Part shown: positions 8,312 to 17,079 of the stretch, in pieces
Layout: the number at the start of each line of letters is the position of its first letter
Position numbering within the stretch: the first letter of the stretch is position 1
Origin: Nocardia aurea
GTDB taxonomy: Bacteria > Actinomycetota > Actinomycetes > Mycobacteriales > Mycobacteriaceae
DNA length: 64,000 bases
Assembly (NCBI RefSeq): GCF_003123685.1
Contig: NZ_QCYJ01000085.1
Span: 186,001-250,000 of the forward strand
Direction: 5' to 3'
Translations under genes and position numbers: made by a program
The notes under the pieces: generated by a model
The model's database searches: none
The model's input: only the letters and a program-made list of their open reading frames with translations
Told to the model about the DNA's origin: nothing

Positions 8312-9306
8312 GCGCCGATATCGCCGCGCCCGACATCGGCGCCGAAGTCACGCTGTCGCAGGCGATCAACCGGGGTTTGGCGCGCGCGCTCGAACACGAC
8401 CCGAAGGTGATGGTGATGGGACAGGACGTCGGCACGCTCGGCGGCGTCTTCCGGGTCACCGAAGGTCTGCAACGGCGGTTCGGCAGCGACCGGATCGTCG
8501 ACACCACCCTCGCCGAATCCGGGATCATCGGCACCGCCCTCGGTCTGTCGCTGCGCGGCTACCGCCCTGTCTGCGAGATCCAATTCGACGGATTCGTCTA
8601 CCCGGCGTTCAACCAGATCGTCTCGCAGGTCGCGAAATTGCGGGCACGCACACTCGGTCGGCTCCACGCACCCGTGGTCATCCGGATACCGGCCGGCGGC
8701 GGTATCGGCGCGGTCGAACATCACAGCGAATCCAACGAGGCGTATTTCGCCCACACCGCCGGACTGCGGGTGGTCAGCTGTGCGACGCCCGACGACGCGT
8801 ACTGGATGATCCAGGAGGCGATCGCCTCCCAGGATCCGGTGGTGTTCTTCGAACCGAAACGGCTGTACTGGCGCAAAGGCACGATCGGCGATCGCGGCGA
8901 CGATCGCTTCGCCCCCGCGGTGGTACGCGCGGGTGAGGCGGTCACGATCATCGCCTACGGCGGCGCGCTCGCCGTCGCGCTGGCGGCCGCCGAGGAACTC
9001 GACGCCGCCGGAACCCGGTGCGAGGTGATCGATCTGCGCTCACTCGCGCCGATCGACTACGCGCCACTTGTCGATTCGGCGCGCAAGACCGGCCGCGTCG
9101 TCATCGTGCACGAGGCACACACCGCGGGCGGTCTCGGCGGCGAGATCGCCGCACGCGTCTCCGAGGAATGCTTCTATTCCCTCGAGGCTCCGGTCCTGCG
9201 AGTCGGCGCGTACAACCTGCCGTATCCGCCCGCTCGCCTGGAGAACGAATTCCTCCCCGACCCGGCCCGCGTCGTCGACGCGATCAGCCGGTCGCTCAAC
9301 TGGTAG
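8308..9306 (+). CDS. bkdB: Branched-chain 2-oxoacid dehydrogenase E1 beta subunit
   Basis: 332-aa partner of the E1 alpha subunit, forming the alpha2beta2 decarboxylase that passes the acyl group to lipoyl-E2. It has an N-terminal transketolase pyrimidine-binding domain (VMVMGQDVGTLGGVFRVTEGL, DTTLAESGIIGTALGL) and a C-terminal transketolase domain (IDLRSLAPIDYAPLVDSARKTGRVVIVHEA, GGLGGEIAARV). It starts at GTG 8308, overlapping the E1 alpha stop (GTGA). The gene looks full length and intact, unlike its partner. Its location inside a polyketide locus suggests dedicated supply of isobutyryl-, 2-methylbutyryl- or isovaleryl-CoA starters, which is inference. Confidence 0.92.
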   Translation: MSADIAAPDIGAEVTLSQAINRGLARALEHDPKVMVMGQDVGTLGGVFRVTEGLQRRFGSDRIVDTTLAESGIIGTALGLSLRGYRPVCEIQFDGFVYPAFNQIVSQVAKLRARTLGRLHAPVVIRIPAGGGIGAVEHHSESNEAYFAHTAGLRVVSCATPDDAYWMIQEAIASQDPVVFFEPKRLYWRKGTIGDRGDDRFAPAVVRAGEAVTIIAYGGALAVALAAAEELDAAGTRCEVIDLRSLAPIDYAPLVDSARKTGRVVIVHEAHTAGGLGGEIAARVSEECFYSLEAPVLRVGAYNLPYPPARLENEFLPDPARVVDAISRSLNW

Positions 9307-9316
9307 GGGTTACCCG

Positions 9317-10717
9317 ATGACCACCACTGTCGTCGCACTGGCCGACGTCGGCGAAGGAATCGCCGACGCCGTCGTGCTCGAATGGAAGGTCGCACCGGGA
9401 GATCCGGTGCACACCAACCAGACCTTGCTCGAGATAGAGACCGTGAAAGCGATCGTCGAGGTGCCGGCGCCGTGTGACGGCGTCGTGGTCGCGCTCGAAG
9501 CCGAAGTGGGGGAGACGGTTCCGGTGGGAGCGCCGCTGCTGACCATCGCGCACACCGATTCCGTGCCGTCACCGTCCGAGTCGTCACTGTCCGAGTCGTC
9601 GACGCCGCCGTCGTCCGAGTTGTCGCCATCGGTACCCTCGCCGTCGGCGGAGCTGTCGTCGACACCATCACCGACGGTGCCGTCGACGCGCTCGTCGAAC
9701 GGATCGCTCGCCAAACCGAATGTGCGCAGACTCGCCCGCGAGCTCGGTATCGATCTCACCGAGGTCACCGGGACCGGTCAGCACGGCCGGATCACCGAGG
9801 AAGACCTCGCCGCACACCGATCGAGTCACGACGGCGGTTCGAGTGCCTCCTCCGCTTCGGATCGGGAGGAGGGCGGGGTGATCGGACAGGACCGGGCGGC
9901 GCGTGTCGGGCATACGAGCGGCAAGCCCGGCCTCGGTCGGGAACGGCCGCCGTCCGCTGGGCTCGAGCAGGCCGATCCGAATGTCGGTGACACCGCGGTG
10001 CCCGCCGGCAGCACCCACCCGGTGAGCCCGGTGCGCCGGGCGACCGCCGAGGCCGTGTCGGCGAGTTTCTTCTCCGCGCCGCACGCCACCGTATTCCTGG
10101 AATCCGATGCCACCGGCACCGTCGAACTGGTCGACCGATACCGCGCCGATTCCCGATTCCGGCCCGCGGGTGTCACGGCGTCGGCCGTGGTCGCCGCTGC
10201 CGTATCGATCGCGGCGATCGAGGTTCCCGAGATCAACAGCGCCTGGGACGGGGTCTCGGAGGTGATCACGCGGTATCACGCGGTGAACCTCGGTATCGCC
10301 GTTGCGACCGACCGCGGCCTGCTCGTTCCCAATATCGTGGATGCGCAGCGGCTTTCGATCATCGAACTGGCCGAGGCGATCGGCGATGTCGTCGCCCGCG
10401 CTCGCGCGGGCAAACTGACGCCCGCCGAATTCACAGGTGGCACGATCACGATCTCGAATGTGGGCAGTCTCGGCATCGACACCGCGACGCCGATCGTCAA
10501 TCGCGGAGAATCGGCGATCCTGTGCGTCGGCGCTATCGCCAAACGACCCCGGGTGGTCGATGACGCGGTGGTCGCGCGGTGGACGGTGCCGCTGTCGCTG
10601 AGCTTCGATCACCGGCTCATCGACGGCGACACCGCCGCCAGGGCCCTCGTCCGCATCGCGGCGATTCTGCGAGACCCGTTGTGGCATATCCCGATCGGCG
10701 TCACGCCGCCGCGCTGA
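9317..10717 (+). CDS. bkdC: Dihydrolipoamide acyltransferase E2 of branched-chain 2-oxoacid dehydrogenase
   Basis: 466-aa E2 core, acyl transfer to CoA. An N-terminal lipoyl domain carries the lipoylated Lys in IETVKAIVEVP (Lys44). A long Ser/Pro-rich linker follows, then the peripheral-subunit-binding domain (NVRRLARELGIDLTEVTGTG, about residues 133-168), a second flexible stretch, and the catalytic domain ending in SLSFDHRLIDGDTAAR with its His and Asp. The start at ATG 9317 is 10 bases past the E1 beta stop. The last 17 bases overlap the convergent acyltransferase gene. No E3 (lipoamide dehydrogenase) is present, so a housekeeping copy must be used. Confidence 0.92.
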   Translation: MTTTVVALADVGEGIADAVVLEWKVAPGDPVHTNQTLLEIETVKAIVEVPAPCDGVVVALEAEVGETVPVGAPLLTIAHTDSVPSPSESSLSESSTPPSSELSPSVPSPSAELSSTPSPTVPSTRSSNGSLAKPNVRRLARELGIDLTEVTGTGQHGRITEEDLAAHRSSHDGGSSASSASDREEGGVIGQDRAARVGHTSGKPGLGRERPPSAGLEQADPNVGDTAVPAGSTHPVSPVRRATAEAVSASFFSAPHATVFLESDATGTVELVDRYRADSRFRPAGVTASAVVAAAVSIAAIEVPEINSAWDGVSEVITRYHAVNLGIAVATDRGLLVPNIVDAQRLSIIELAEAIGDVVARARAGKLTPAEFTGGTITISNVGSLGIDTATPIVNRGESAILCVGAIAKRPRVVDDAVVARWTVPLSLSFDHRLIDGDTAARALVRIAAILRDPLWHIPIGVTPPR

Positions 10718-11729
10718 TGAGATCCAGCGCGTCGTCGAATGCGCGGCGGTCCTGTTCCGGTGAACCCGCCGCGTGCGGCAGCAGGGCGACCGTACTCGAT
10801 TCGCCCGCGGCGACGCGGCGGTGCCTGCGCGCGGCCGTGGTGAGACTGCGGCCCGGACCCGCCTCGACCACCAGGGCGGGACCCGCCGTGTCGAGGACCC
10901 GCTCGAGGGTGGGCCAGAAGAGCACGGGCAGGGCGGGCTGGCGTGCCCAGAAGCGCACATCGCGTACCTGCGCGCTCGTCAGGGGCGCACCGGTGTAGGC
11001 CGACCACAGTGGCAGGGCGGGATCGCGGAAGACGATGCGCTCCAGTGCGGGAACCGATCTCATGACGTGTTCGCCGATCTGTTCGCTGTGGAAGGCGACC
11101 GACGAACGCGCGAACCGCGCGCTGATCCCCGCCTCGGCCAGTCGGGTCGCGGCGCGGTCGATATCGGGGATCGCTCCGGCCAGCACCACTTGGCGTGGGG
11201 CGTTCACGGCACCGATGTCGACGCCGAATTCGGCGCAGAATCGCACGTCGTCGGGTTTCGCCGCGACGGCGAGCATCGCGCCGGGCGGCGCGTCGGCCAA
11301 CTGGACCAGTCGATCGGTCATGATGGCGGCGGCGTCTTCGAGATCCAGGACTCCCGCCAGCACCGAGGCGGCCAGCTCCCCGACGCTGTGGCCGACCAGC
11401 GCCGCCGGGACGATCCCCCGATCGAGCAGAAAGCGGCCGAGCGCCCAGTCGATCGCGAACAGCAGCGGCTGGGATCTGCGGATGTCGTCGATATCGATCA
11501 CGGGCGTCTCGGCCAGCCAATCCGCGCGGATCTCCGCACCCGCCCTTCCCCAGTGCGCGAGAACATGATCCACGCGTTCGGCGAATTCGGGGAGCGCCGC
11601 GTGCAGCCCCACCCCCATGCGGGCCTTCTGCACACCCTGCCCGGGGAGAACGACGACGATCCGTCGCGAGGTGCGCGCGCTCGCACCGTCTTTCCTCGGT
11701 TCGTCCAGGCGGTCTGTCGTCTCGGTCAC
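10701..11729 (-). CDS. Malonyl-CoA:ACP-type acyltransferase (DpsD/FabD-like)
   Basis: 342-aa stand-alone acyltransferase. It has the oxyanion motif LPGQGVQ, the nucleophile in GHSVGELAA (Ser115) and the specificity-region His in SVAFHS (His214). AFH-type motifs favour malonyl over methylmalonyl. The start is taken as GTG 11729 with AAGGA upstream; longer upstream frames add low-complexity Arg-rich sequence. In daunorubicin biosynthesis a discrete AT (DpsD) pairs with a KAS III (DpsC), and here the KAS III-like gene is the divergent neighbour. It may load ACP or take part in starter selection. It is convergent with the E2 gene, overlapping by 17 bases. Confidence 0.88.
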   Translation of the reverse strand: MTETTDRLDEPRKDGASARTSRRIVVVLPGQGVQKARMGVGLHAALPEFAERVDHVLAHWGRAGAEIRADWLAETPVIDIDDIRRSQPLLFAIDWALGRFLLDRGIVPAALVGHSVGELAASVLAGVLDLEDAAAIMTDRLVQLADAPPGAMLAVAAKPDDVRFCAEFGVDIGAVNAPRQVVLAGAIPDIDRAATRLAEAGISARFARSSVAFHSEQIGEHVMRSVPALERIVFRDPALPLWSAYTGAPLTSAQVRDVRFWARQPALPVLFWPTLERVLDTAGPALVVEAGPGRSLTTAARRHRRVAAGESSTVALLPHAAGSPEQDRRAFDDALDLISAAA

Positions 11730-11931
11730 GGTCGCTGTCCTTCGCACTCGACCCGCCGATCGCGGGCATATCCGCATGACCGTGCCCGCACATCCTGGGC
11801 GCGCGGTAGAGGTTGTCTCGAGCCGACCCCTGGACCGGTTCTCCAGTGGCCGTCCATCGGCCTCGACCATGATCGGCGCAAGGGCAAATGCCCTACAGCA
11901 CAGCCGAACTCGATCGCGAGGTCATCCCATC
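11730..11931. promoter_or_regulatory. Divergent promoter region with TGGA repeats
   Basis: The 202 bases between the acyltransferase (leftward) and KAS III-like gene (rightward) should hold both promoters. On the minus strand TGGACGG (complement of 11850-11856) and TGGAGAA (complement of 11839-11845) lie 11 bp apart, and TGGACCG occurs on the plus strand at 11831. The same heptamer forms the repeat upstream of the metallo-hydrolase. This fits SARP control of the biosynthetic half of the cluster, but the match is short and needs a binding test. Confidence 0.4.
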
Positions 11932-12939
11932 GTGGCGAACGACAGCATCTATATCAGCGGTATCGGCACCGCGCTCGCCCCACGCAGGCCGATCTCGGAC
12001 GCCGTGGCGTCGGGGGAGTGCCCGCCGAAGATCGCCGACGCCAACCGCATCGAATCCGTCGCGGTCTCCGAAGGACCTTCCGGGGTCGAACTCGCCGCGA
12101 CGGCGGCCCGGGCGGCGATCGCCGACGCCGGTGTCGACGGGGCGCGTATCGATATCGTCGCGCATTCGAATGTGTACTACCAGGGCCATGATCTGTGGTC
12201 GCCTTCGGCGTATATCCAGCACGCCGCGGGAGCGGCCGACGCGGTAGCGGTCGAGGTCAGGCAGATGTCCAACGGCGGCATGGCCGCCATCGATCTGGCC
12301 GCCGCCTACCTCGGCGCCCGCGACGGCGACCTGGCGCTGGTGACCACGGGCGACCGTTTCGCGGCCCCCGGCTTCGACCGCTTCATCAGCGACCCCGGAA
12401 CCATCTACGGAGACGGCGGCACCGCTGTGATCCTCTCGCGCACAGAGGGGTTCGCGGTGTTCCGCTCGTTCGTCCAGGCCGCGGACCCCACGCTCGAGCG
12501 GATGCATCGCGGCGACGATCCCTTCGGCGTCGCGCCGTTCTCGGTGCGTCCGCGCGTCGACCTCGATCCGCTCAAGAAGGCGTTCCTGACCGGATCGAAT
12601 GTGCTGCCCAACGTCGAGAAGGTCCGGCGTGGTCAGGAGCGGGTCATCGCCCGCAGCCTCGACGACGCCGGGGTGAAGATCAGCGATATCGACTGGTTCG
12701 TGCTGCCGCACTTCGGCAGCCGCCGCCTGCGCAGCACCTACCTGCGTCCGTTCGACATCGATGTCGAACGCACGACATGGAGCCTGGCGCGCACCGTGGG
12801 ACACCTCGGCGCGGGTGACCAGCTCGCCGGACTCGCCCACCTGCGGGAGCGGGATCTGTTGCGCGGCGGGGACGCGGTGCTGTTCGCCGGTGTCGGAGCC
12901 GGATTCTCGTGGAGCGCGGCCGTGGCGGAGATCCTGTGA
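11932..12939 (+). CDS. KAS III-like protein of DpsC/CerJ type (starter acyltransferase/ketosynthase)
   Basis: 335-aa thiolase-fold protein. The nucleophile position normally Cys in KAS III is Ser here (VRQMSNGGMA, Ser113). His260 is conserved (VLPHFGSRR), and the third residue is Asp296 (HLGAGDQ) instead of Asn. Ser in place of Cys is known in DpsC, which selects the propionyl starter of daunorubicin. Asp in place of Asn is known in CerJ, an ester-forming acyltransferase. The GTG start at 11932 gives a good family length. It overlaps the next gene by GTGA. With the E1/E2 genes and discrete AT it most likely handles a non-acetate starter; acylation of a tailored product is the alternative. Confidence 0.85.
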   Translation: MANDSIYISGIGTALAPRRPISDAVASGECPPKIADANRIESVAVSEGPSGVELAATAARAAIADAGVDGARIDIVAHSNVYYQGHDLWSPSAYIQHAAGAADAVAVEVRQMSNGGMAAIDLAAAYLGARDGDLALVTTGDRFAAPGFDRFISDPGTIYGDGGTAVILSRTEGFAVFRSFVQAADPTLERMHRGDDPFGVAPFSVRPRVDLDPLKKAFLTGSNVLPNVEKVRRGQERVIARSLDDAGVKISDIDWFVLPHFGSRRLRSTYLRPFDIDVERTTWSLARTVGHLGAGDQLAGLAHLRERDLLRGGDAVLFAGVGAGFSWSAAVAEIL

Positions 12940-14531
12940 CGACCCGGTTCGGCAGGCGATCGGCGCTGCGCGTGATGTCGGTGACCGGAGTGGGCCTGCT
13001 CGCGGCCACACCCGAAGCCGCCGCCGCGCCCGCCGCGCCGGCCTATGTCGACCGTGACGATCCCCGCTACGACGAACTGACAACGGGAGTCAACCAACGG
13101 TGGGTCGCCGAGCCCGAATACATCGCGGTGCCACGGACCACCGAGGAAGTCGTGGCCGCCGTCCAGCGCGCGGTCGACGAGCACAAGACGCTGAGCGTGC
13201 GCAGTGGCGGGCACTGCCTGGCCGACCACGTCTTCAACGACTCGGTCACCGCCGTCGTCGACATGTCCGCGATGACGCGCGTCTCCTACGACGCACAACG
13301 CGGCGCGTTCGGCGTCGAGGCGGGCGCGCTGCTGCTCAACGTGTACGACGAGCTGTACAAGTCGTGGGGTGTCACCATCCCGGGCGGATTCTGCTACTCG
13401 GTCGGTATCGGGGGACATGTCTGCGGCGGGGGCTTCGGGCTGCTGTCGCGTCGGGACGGTCTGACCGTCGACCACCTCTACGGCGTCGAGATCGTCGTGG
13501 TCGGACCCGATCGGGTCGCGCGCGCGGTGCTGGCGACCCGGGAACCGGGCGACCCGCTGCGCGATCTGTGGTGGGGCAACAGCGGTGGCGGCGGCGGCAA
13601 TTTCGGGGTGATCACCCGGTACTGGTTCCGTTCACCCGGTGTCAGGGGCCCCGCGCCGCGTGACCAGCTGGTCAACCCGCCGGAGAAGGTACTGGTCAGC
13701 GCGGTCCCGGTGCCGTGGGCGGCGCTGACCGAGGAGCGGTTCGTCCGCCTGCTGCGCAATGTCGGTCGGTGGTACGAGGCCAACAGTGCCGTCGACAGCC
13801 CCTATATCGCGCTGAGCGGATCGGTGACGCTGACACACGCCTCCAGCGGAGCACTGACCCTGCTCACCCAGATCGACGCGGGCGTGACCGACGCGAGGAC
13901 ACTGCTCGACGACTACCTGCGCGCGCTCCTGGACGGTGTCGCGGACGCGTCGATCATCACGCCGCCCAAGCTTTTTCCCTGGCTGCGCGCCACACGATTC
14001 CTGAGCACCGGTTCGGCGATCGGCAACAATCCGGCGGTCCGCAGCGACAACCACGCCGCCTACCACCTGCGCGGGCATACCGACGAGCAGGCCGCGATCA
14101 TCTACGGCGCGCTCACCAGCGACGAGATCCACAATCACCACGCGATGGTCGTGATCAATCCCGTCGGCGGGCGGGTCGGGGCGGTAGGCCCCGACGACAC
14201 CGCGGTCGCCCAGCGCGGCGCGATCATGAAGGTGCTCTACCAGTCGCTGTGGACCGATCCCGCCGACGACGCGGTGAATATCGCGTGGGCGACCCGGCTG
14301 TTCCGCGCCGTGTACGCCGACACCGGCAATGTCCCGGTGCCCAACGATCGCACCGACGGCTGTTACATCAACTATCCCGATACCGGCGCGGCGGATCCGG
14401 ACGCGAATCTGTCCGGAATCCCCTGGCACGAACTGTATTACAAGGGCAACTATGCCCGCCTGCAATACGTCAAGTCGGTGTGGGACCCGCACGACATCTT
14501 CCATCACCCCCAGTCGATCCGGTTGCCGTGA
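12936..14531 (+). CDS. Tat-exported FAD-linked oxidase (BBE-like, aclacinomycin-oxidoreductase type)
   Basis: 531-aa flavoprotein with an N-terminal twin-arginine signal (FGRRSALRVMSVTGVGLLAATP, cleavage near AAAAPA). The FAD-binding PCMH domain has the 8-alpha-histidyl attachment His in VRSGGHC (His93) and the second, 6-S-cysteinyl Cys in GGFCYSVGIGGH (Cys153). The spacing of 60 residues equals that of His70/Cys130 in AknOx, so bicovalent FAD is expected. A C-terminal BBE segment ends in YVKSVWDPHDIFHHPQSI. AknOx and relatives oxidise sugar or alcohol groups of finished polyketides, so a late, extracytoplasmic oxidation step is likely. GTG start overlapping the KAS III-like stop. Confidence 0.9.
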   Translation: MTTRFGRRSALRVMSVTGVGLLAATPEAAAAPAAPAYVDRDDPRYDELTTGVNQRWVAEPEYIAVPRTTEEVVAAVQRAVDEHKTLSVRSGGHCLADHVFNDSVTAVVDMSAMTRVSYDAQRGAFGVEAGALLLNVYDELYKSWGVTIPGGFCYSVGIGGHVCGGGFGLLSRRDGLTVDHLYGVEIVVVGPDRVARAVLATREPGDPLRDLWWGNSGGGGGNFGVITRYWFRSPGVRGPAPRDQLVNPPEKVLVSAVPVPWAALTEERFVRLLRNVGRWYEANSAVDSPYIALSGSVTLTHASSGALTLLTQIDAGVTDARTLLDDYLRALLDGVADASIITPPKLFPWLRATRFLSTGSAIGNNPAVRSDNHAAYHLRGHTDEQAAIIYGALTSDEIHNHHAMVVINPVGGRVGAVGPDDTAVAQRGAIMKVLYQSLWTDPADDAVNIAWATRLFRAVYADTGNVPVPNDRTDGCYINYPDTGAADPDANLSGIPWHELYYKGNYARLQYVKSVWDPHDIFHHPQSIRLP

Positions 14532-14562
14532 CGGCCGCCGGAACCAACGTGAGGACAGACAG

Positions 14563-15825
14563 ATGACACGACGAGTGGTGATCACCGGCCTGGGGTCGGT
14601 CGTACCGGGTGGCGACGATATCCAGCATTTCTGGAAACTGCTCACCTCGGGAACGACCGCGACCCGGCGGATCACGCGATTCGATCCCGCGCCGTTCCGT
14701 TCCCAGAGCGCGGGGGAATGCGATTTCGACCCGAGCGCGCACGGCCTGACCGCGCGCGAGGAACGGCGCATGGATCGCGCGTCGCAACTCGCCGTCGCGA
14801 GTACCCGGGAGGCCCTGCGTGATTCGGGCCTGGAACTCGACGGTCTCGATCCGTCCCGGATCGGGGTGAGCGTCGGCAGCGCGGTCGGCGCGACGACGTC
14901 GCTCGAGGACGAGTACCTGGTGCTCAGCGACACCGGGCGACTATGGGAACTGGACAGCGAGTACGCGACCCCGCACCTGTACAGCTATCTGGTGCCGAGT
15001 TCGATCTCGGCGGAGGTCGCGTGGGCGGCGGCCGCCGAAGGCCCGACGGCGCTGATCTCCTCCGGCTGCACTTCCGGTCTGGACGCCATCGGATACGGAC
15101 GCGACCTGATCCTGGAGGGCGCGGCCGATATCGTCGTCGCGGGCGGGGCCGACGCACCGATCTCCCCGCTCGCGGTCGCCTGCTTCGACGCGATCAAGGC
15201 GACCTCACCGCGCAACGACGATCCCGAACACGCTTCGCGCCCTTTCGATTCCACGCGCAACGGATTCGTCGTCGCCGAGGGCGCCGCGACGCTCGTGCTC
15301 GAGGAATACGAGCACGCCAAGGCGCGCGGTGCGACCATCTACGCCGAGGTGCGCGGGCACGCCTCACGCTGCAACGCCTACCACATGACAGGGCTGCGGC
15401 CCGACGGTATCGAGATGAGTTCGGCGATCGACGCCGCGCTGCGCGAGTCCAAGATCGACCCGGGCGATATCGACTACATCAACGCCCACGGGTCGGGAAC
15501 CAAACAGAACGACCGCCACGAGACCGCGGCCTTCAAACGCAGTCTCGGCCACCACGCCTACGAGACGCCGGTCAGTTCGATCAAATCCATGATCGGGCAT
15601 TCCCTCGGCGCGATCGGCGCCATCGAACTCGTCGCCTGTGCGCTGGCCATCGAACATTCGACCATCCCGCCGACAGCGAACCTGCACACCCCCGATCCCG
15701 AATTGGATCTGGACTACGTACCGCTCGAGGCGCGCGCCGCGCGGGTGGATGTGGCGCTGTCGGTCGGTAGCGGCTTCGGCGGCTTCCAGAGCGCGGTGCT
15801 GCTGTCGAAAGTAGGTGCGGCATGA
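14563..15825 (+). CDS. Type II PKS ketosynthase alpha subunit (KS alpha)
   Basis: 420-aa condensing enzyme of the minimal type II PKS. The catalytic Cys169 (SSGCTSGLDA), His309 (NAHGSGT) and His346 (MIGHSLGA) fall at exactly the residue numbers of the actinorhodin KS, so the protein is full length and should be active. It forms a heterodimer with the KS beta gene, which it overlaps by ATGA. The start ATG 14563 follows GAGGACAGACAG. It elongates malonyl units on an acyl carrier protein, but no ACP gene is visible in this window. Confidence 0.95.
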   Translation: MTRRVVITGLGSVVPGGDDIQHFWKLLTSGTTATRRITRFDPAPFRSQSAGECDFDPSAHGLTAREERRMDRASQLAVASTREALRDSGLELDGLDPSRIGVSVGSAVGATTSLEDEYLVLSDTGRLWELDSEYATPHLYSYLVPSSISAEVAWAAAAEGPTALISSGCTSGLDAIGYGRDLILEGAADIVVAGGADAPISPLAVACFDAIKATSPRNDDPEHASRPFDSTRNGFVVAEGAATLVLEEYEHAKARGATIYAEVRGHASRCNAYHMTGLRPDGIEMSSAIDAALRESKIDPGDIDYINAHGSGTKQNDRHETAAFKRSLGHHAYETPVSSIKSMIGHSLGAIGAIELVACALAIEHSTIPPTANLHTPDPELDLDYVPLEARAARVDVALSVGSGFGGFQSAVLLSKVGAA

Positions 15826-17033
15826 GCGAAGTCGTCGTCACCGGCCTGTCGGTGGCCGCGCCCAACGGGCTCGGCGCGGCCGACTACTGGTCCGCCGTAC
15901 TCGCCGGGCGCCTTGGCATCGACCGGGTGAGCAGATACGAGGTCGGTGGATATCCGTCGCGTTTCGCCGGCGAGATCCTCGATTTCGACGTGGCGGCCCA
16001 TATCCCCGGCAGACTCGTTCCGCAGACCGACCCGGTCACGAAACTGGCTATCGCGGTAGCGGATTGGGCCATCGCGGACGCGGGCGTCGAACTGTCCGCG
16101 TTCGACAACGACACGCTGGGTGTCACCACGTCCAACGCCAGCGGCGGCTTCGATTTCACCCAGCGCGAGGTCCAGAAGTTGTGGACCCTCGGCCCCGACC
16201 ACGTCAGCGCGTATCAGTGCTTCGCCTGGTTCTACGCGGTCAACACCGGACAGATCTCGATCAGGAACGACCTGCGCGGCGCGGGCGGATCCATCGTGGC
16301 CGACCAGGCCGGAGGACTCGACGCCATCGGACACGCACGCCGGTTGGTCCGTCGCGGCCAGCGTGTGTCCATCGCGGGCGGATTGGAGGCGCCGCTCAAT
16401 CCCTACGCTTTCGTCTCCCAGATCGCGCTGGGCAGGCTGAGCCGATCCGGCAGCAAGGAGGACGCCTACCTGCCCTTCGACGCGCGCGCCGCGGGCTACG
16501 TGCCGGGCGAGGGCGGGGCACTGCTCATCCTGGAGGACGCCGACTCCGCGCGAGAGCGCGGAGCCCGGCAGGTGTACGGCTCGATCATCGGGTACGGGTC
16601 CTCGTTCGACCCGCACCCCGACAGCGGTCGCGCGCCCAACCTGAGCCGGGCCGCCCGCACGGCACTCGACGACGCGGGCATCGAGCCCGCCGAGGTCGAC
16701 GTGGTCTTCGCCGACGCCGCGGGTCTGCCCGAACTCGACGCCGCCGAGGCCGCGGCGATCACGGAGATCTTCGGACCCGACGGCGTCGCGGTGACCGCGC
16801 CGAAATCGACCGTCGGCCGCCTCATCGCGGGCGGACCGCCGTTGGATGTCGCGACAGCGCTGCTGGCACTGCGCGATCAGGTGATTCCACCGACGGTCGG
16901 CACCGCCGCACCCGCGCCGGGATACGAGATCGACCTCGTCGTCGGCTCCTCCCGACCCGCCCCACTGCGTACGGCCCTGATCCTGGCGCGCGGCTTCGGT
17001 GGCTTCAACTCCGCACTCGTCATCCGGCGTTGA
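15822..17033 (+). CDS. Type II PKS chain length factor (KS beta)
   Basis: 403-aa KS homologue lacking the active-site Cys. The position is Gln162 in VADQAGGLDA, the hallmark of KS beta/CLF. It sets the poly-beta-ketone length together with KS alpha. The actinorhodin gate positions 109, 112 and 116 correspond here to Phe110, Thr113 and Val117 in GGFDFTQREV, so the third gate residue is small. In engineered CLFs smaller gate residues allowed longer chains, so a chain longer than an octaketide is possible (inference). Coupled to KS alpha by ATGA overlap. Confidence 0.95.
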   Translation: MSEVVVTGLSVAAPNGLGAADYWSAVLAGRLGIDRVSRYEVGGYPSRFAGEILDFDVAAHIPGRLVPQTDPVTKLAIAVADWAIADAGVELSAFDNDTLGVTTSNASGGFDFTQREVQKLWTLGPDHVSAYQCFAWFYAVNTGQISIRNDLRGAGGSIVADQAGGLDAIGHARRLVRRGQRVSIAGGLEAPLNPYAFVSQIALGRLSRSGSKEDAYLPFDARAAGYVPGEGGALLILEDADSARERGARQVYGSIIGYGSSFDPHPDSGRAPNLSRAARTALDDAGIEPAEVDVVFADAAGLPELDAAEAAAITEIFGPDGVAVTAPKSTVGRLIAGGPPLDVATALLALRDQVIPPTVGTAAPAPGYEIDLVVGSSRPAPLRTALILARGFGGFNSALVIRR

Positions 17034-17079
17034 GCCGCGACGCGACGCCACCGACCGAGACTTTCGACAAAGGACGACA

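Noticed and set aside
9560..9700. TCG/CCG-rich tandem-looking repeat
   Set aside because: It is the Ser/Pro codon run of the flexible E2 linker, not a separate repeat element.
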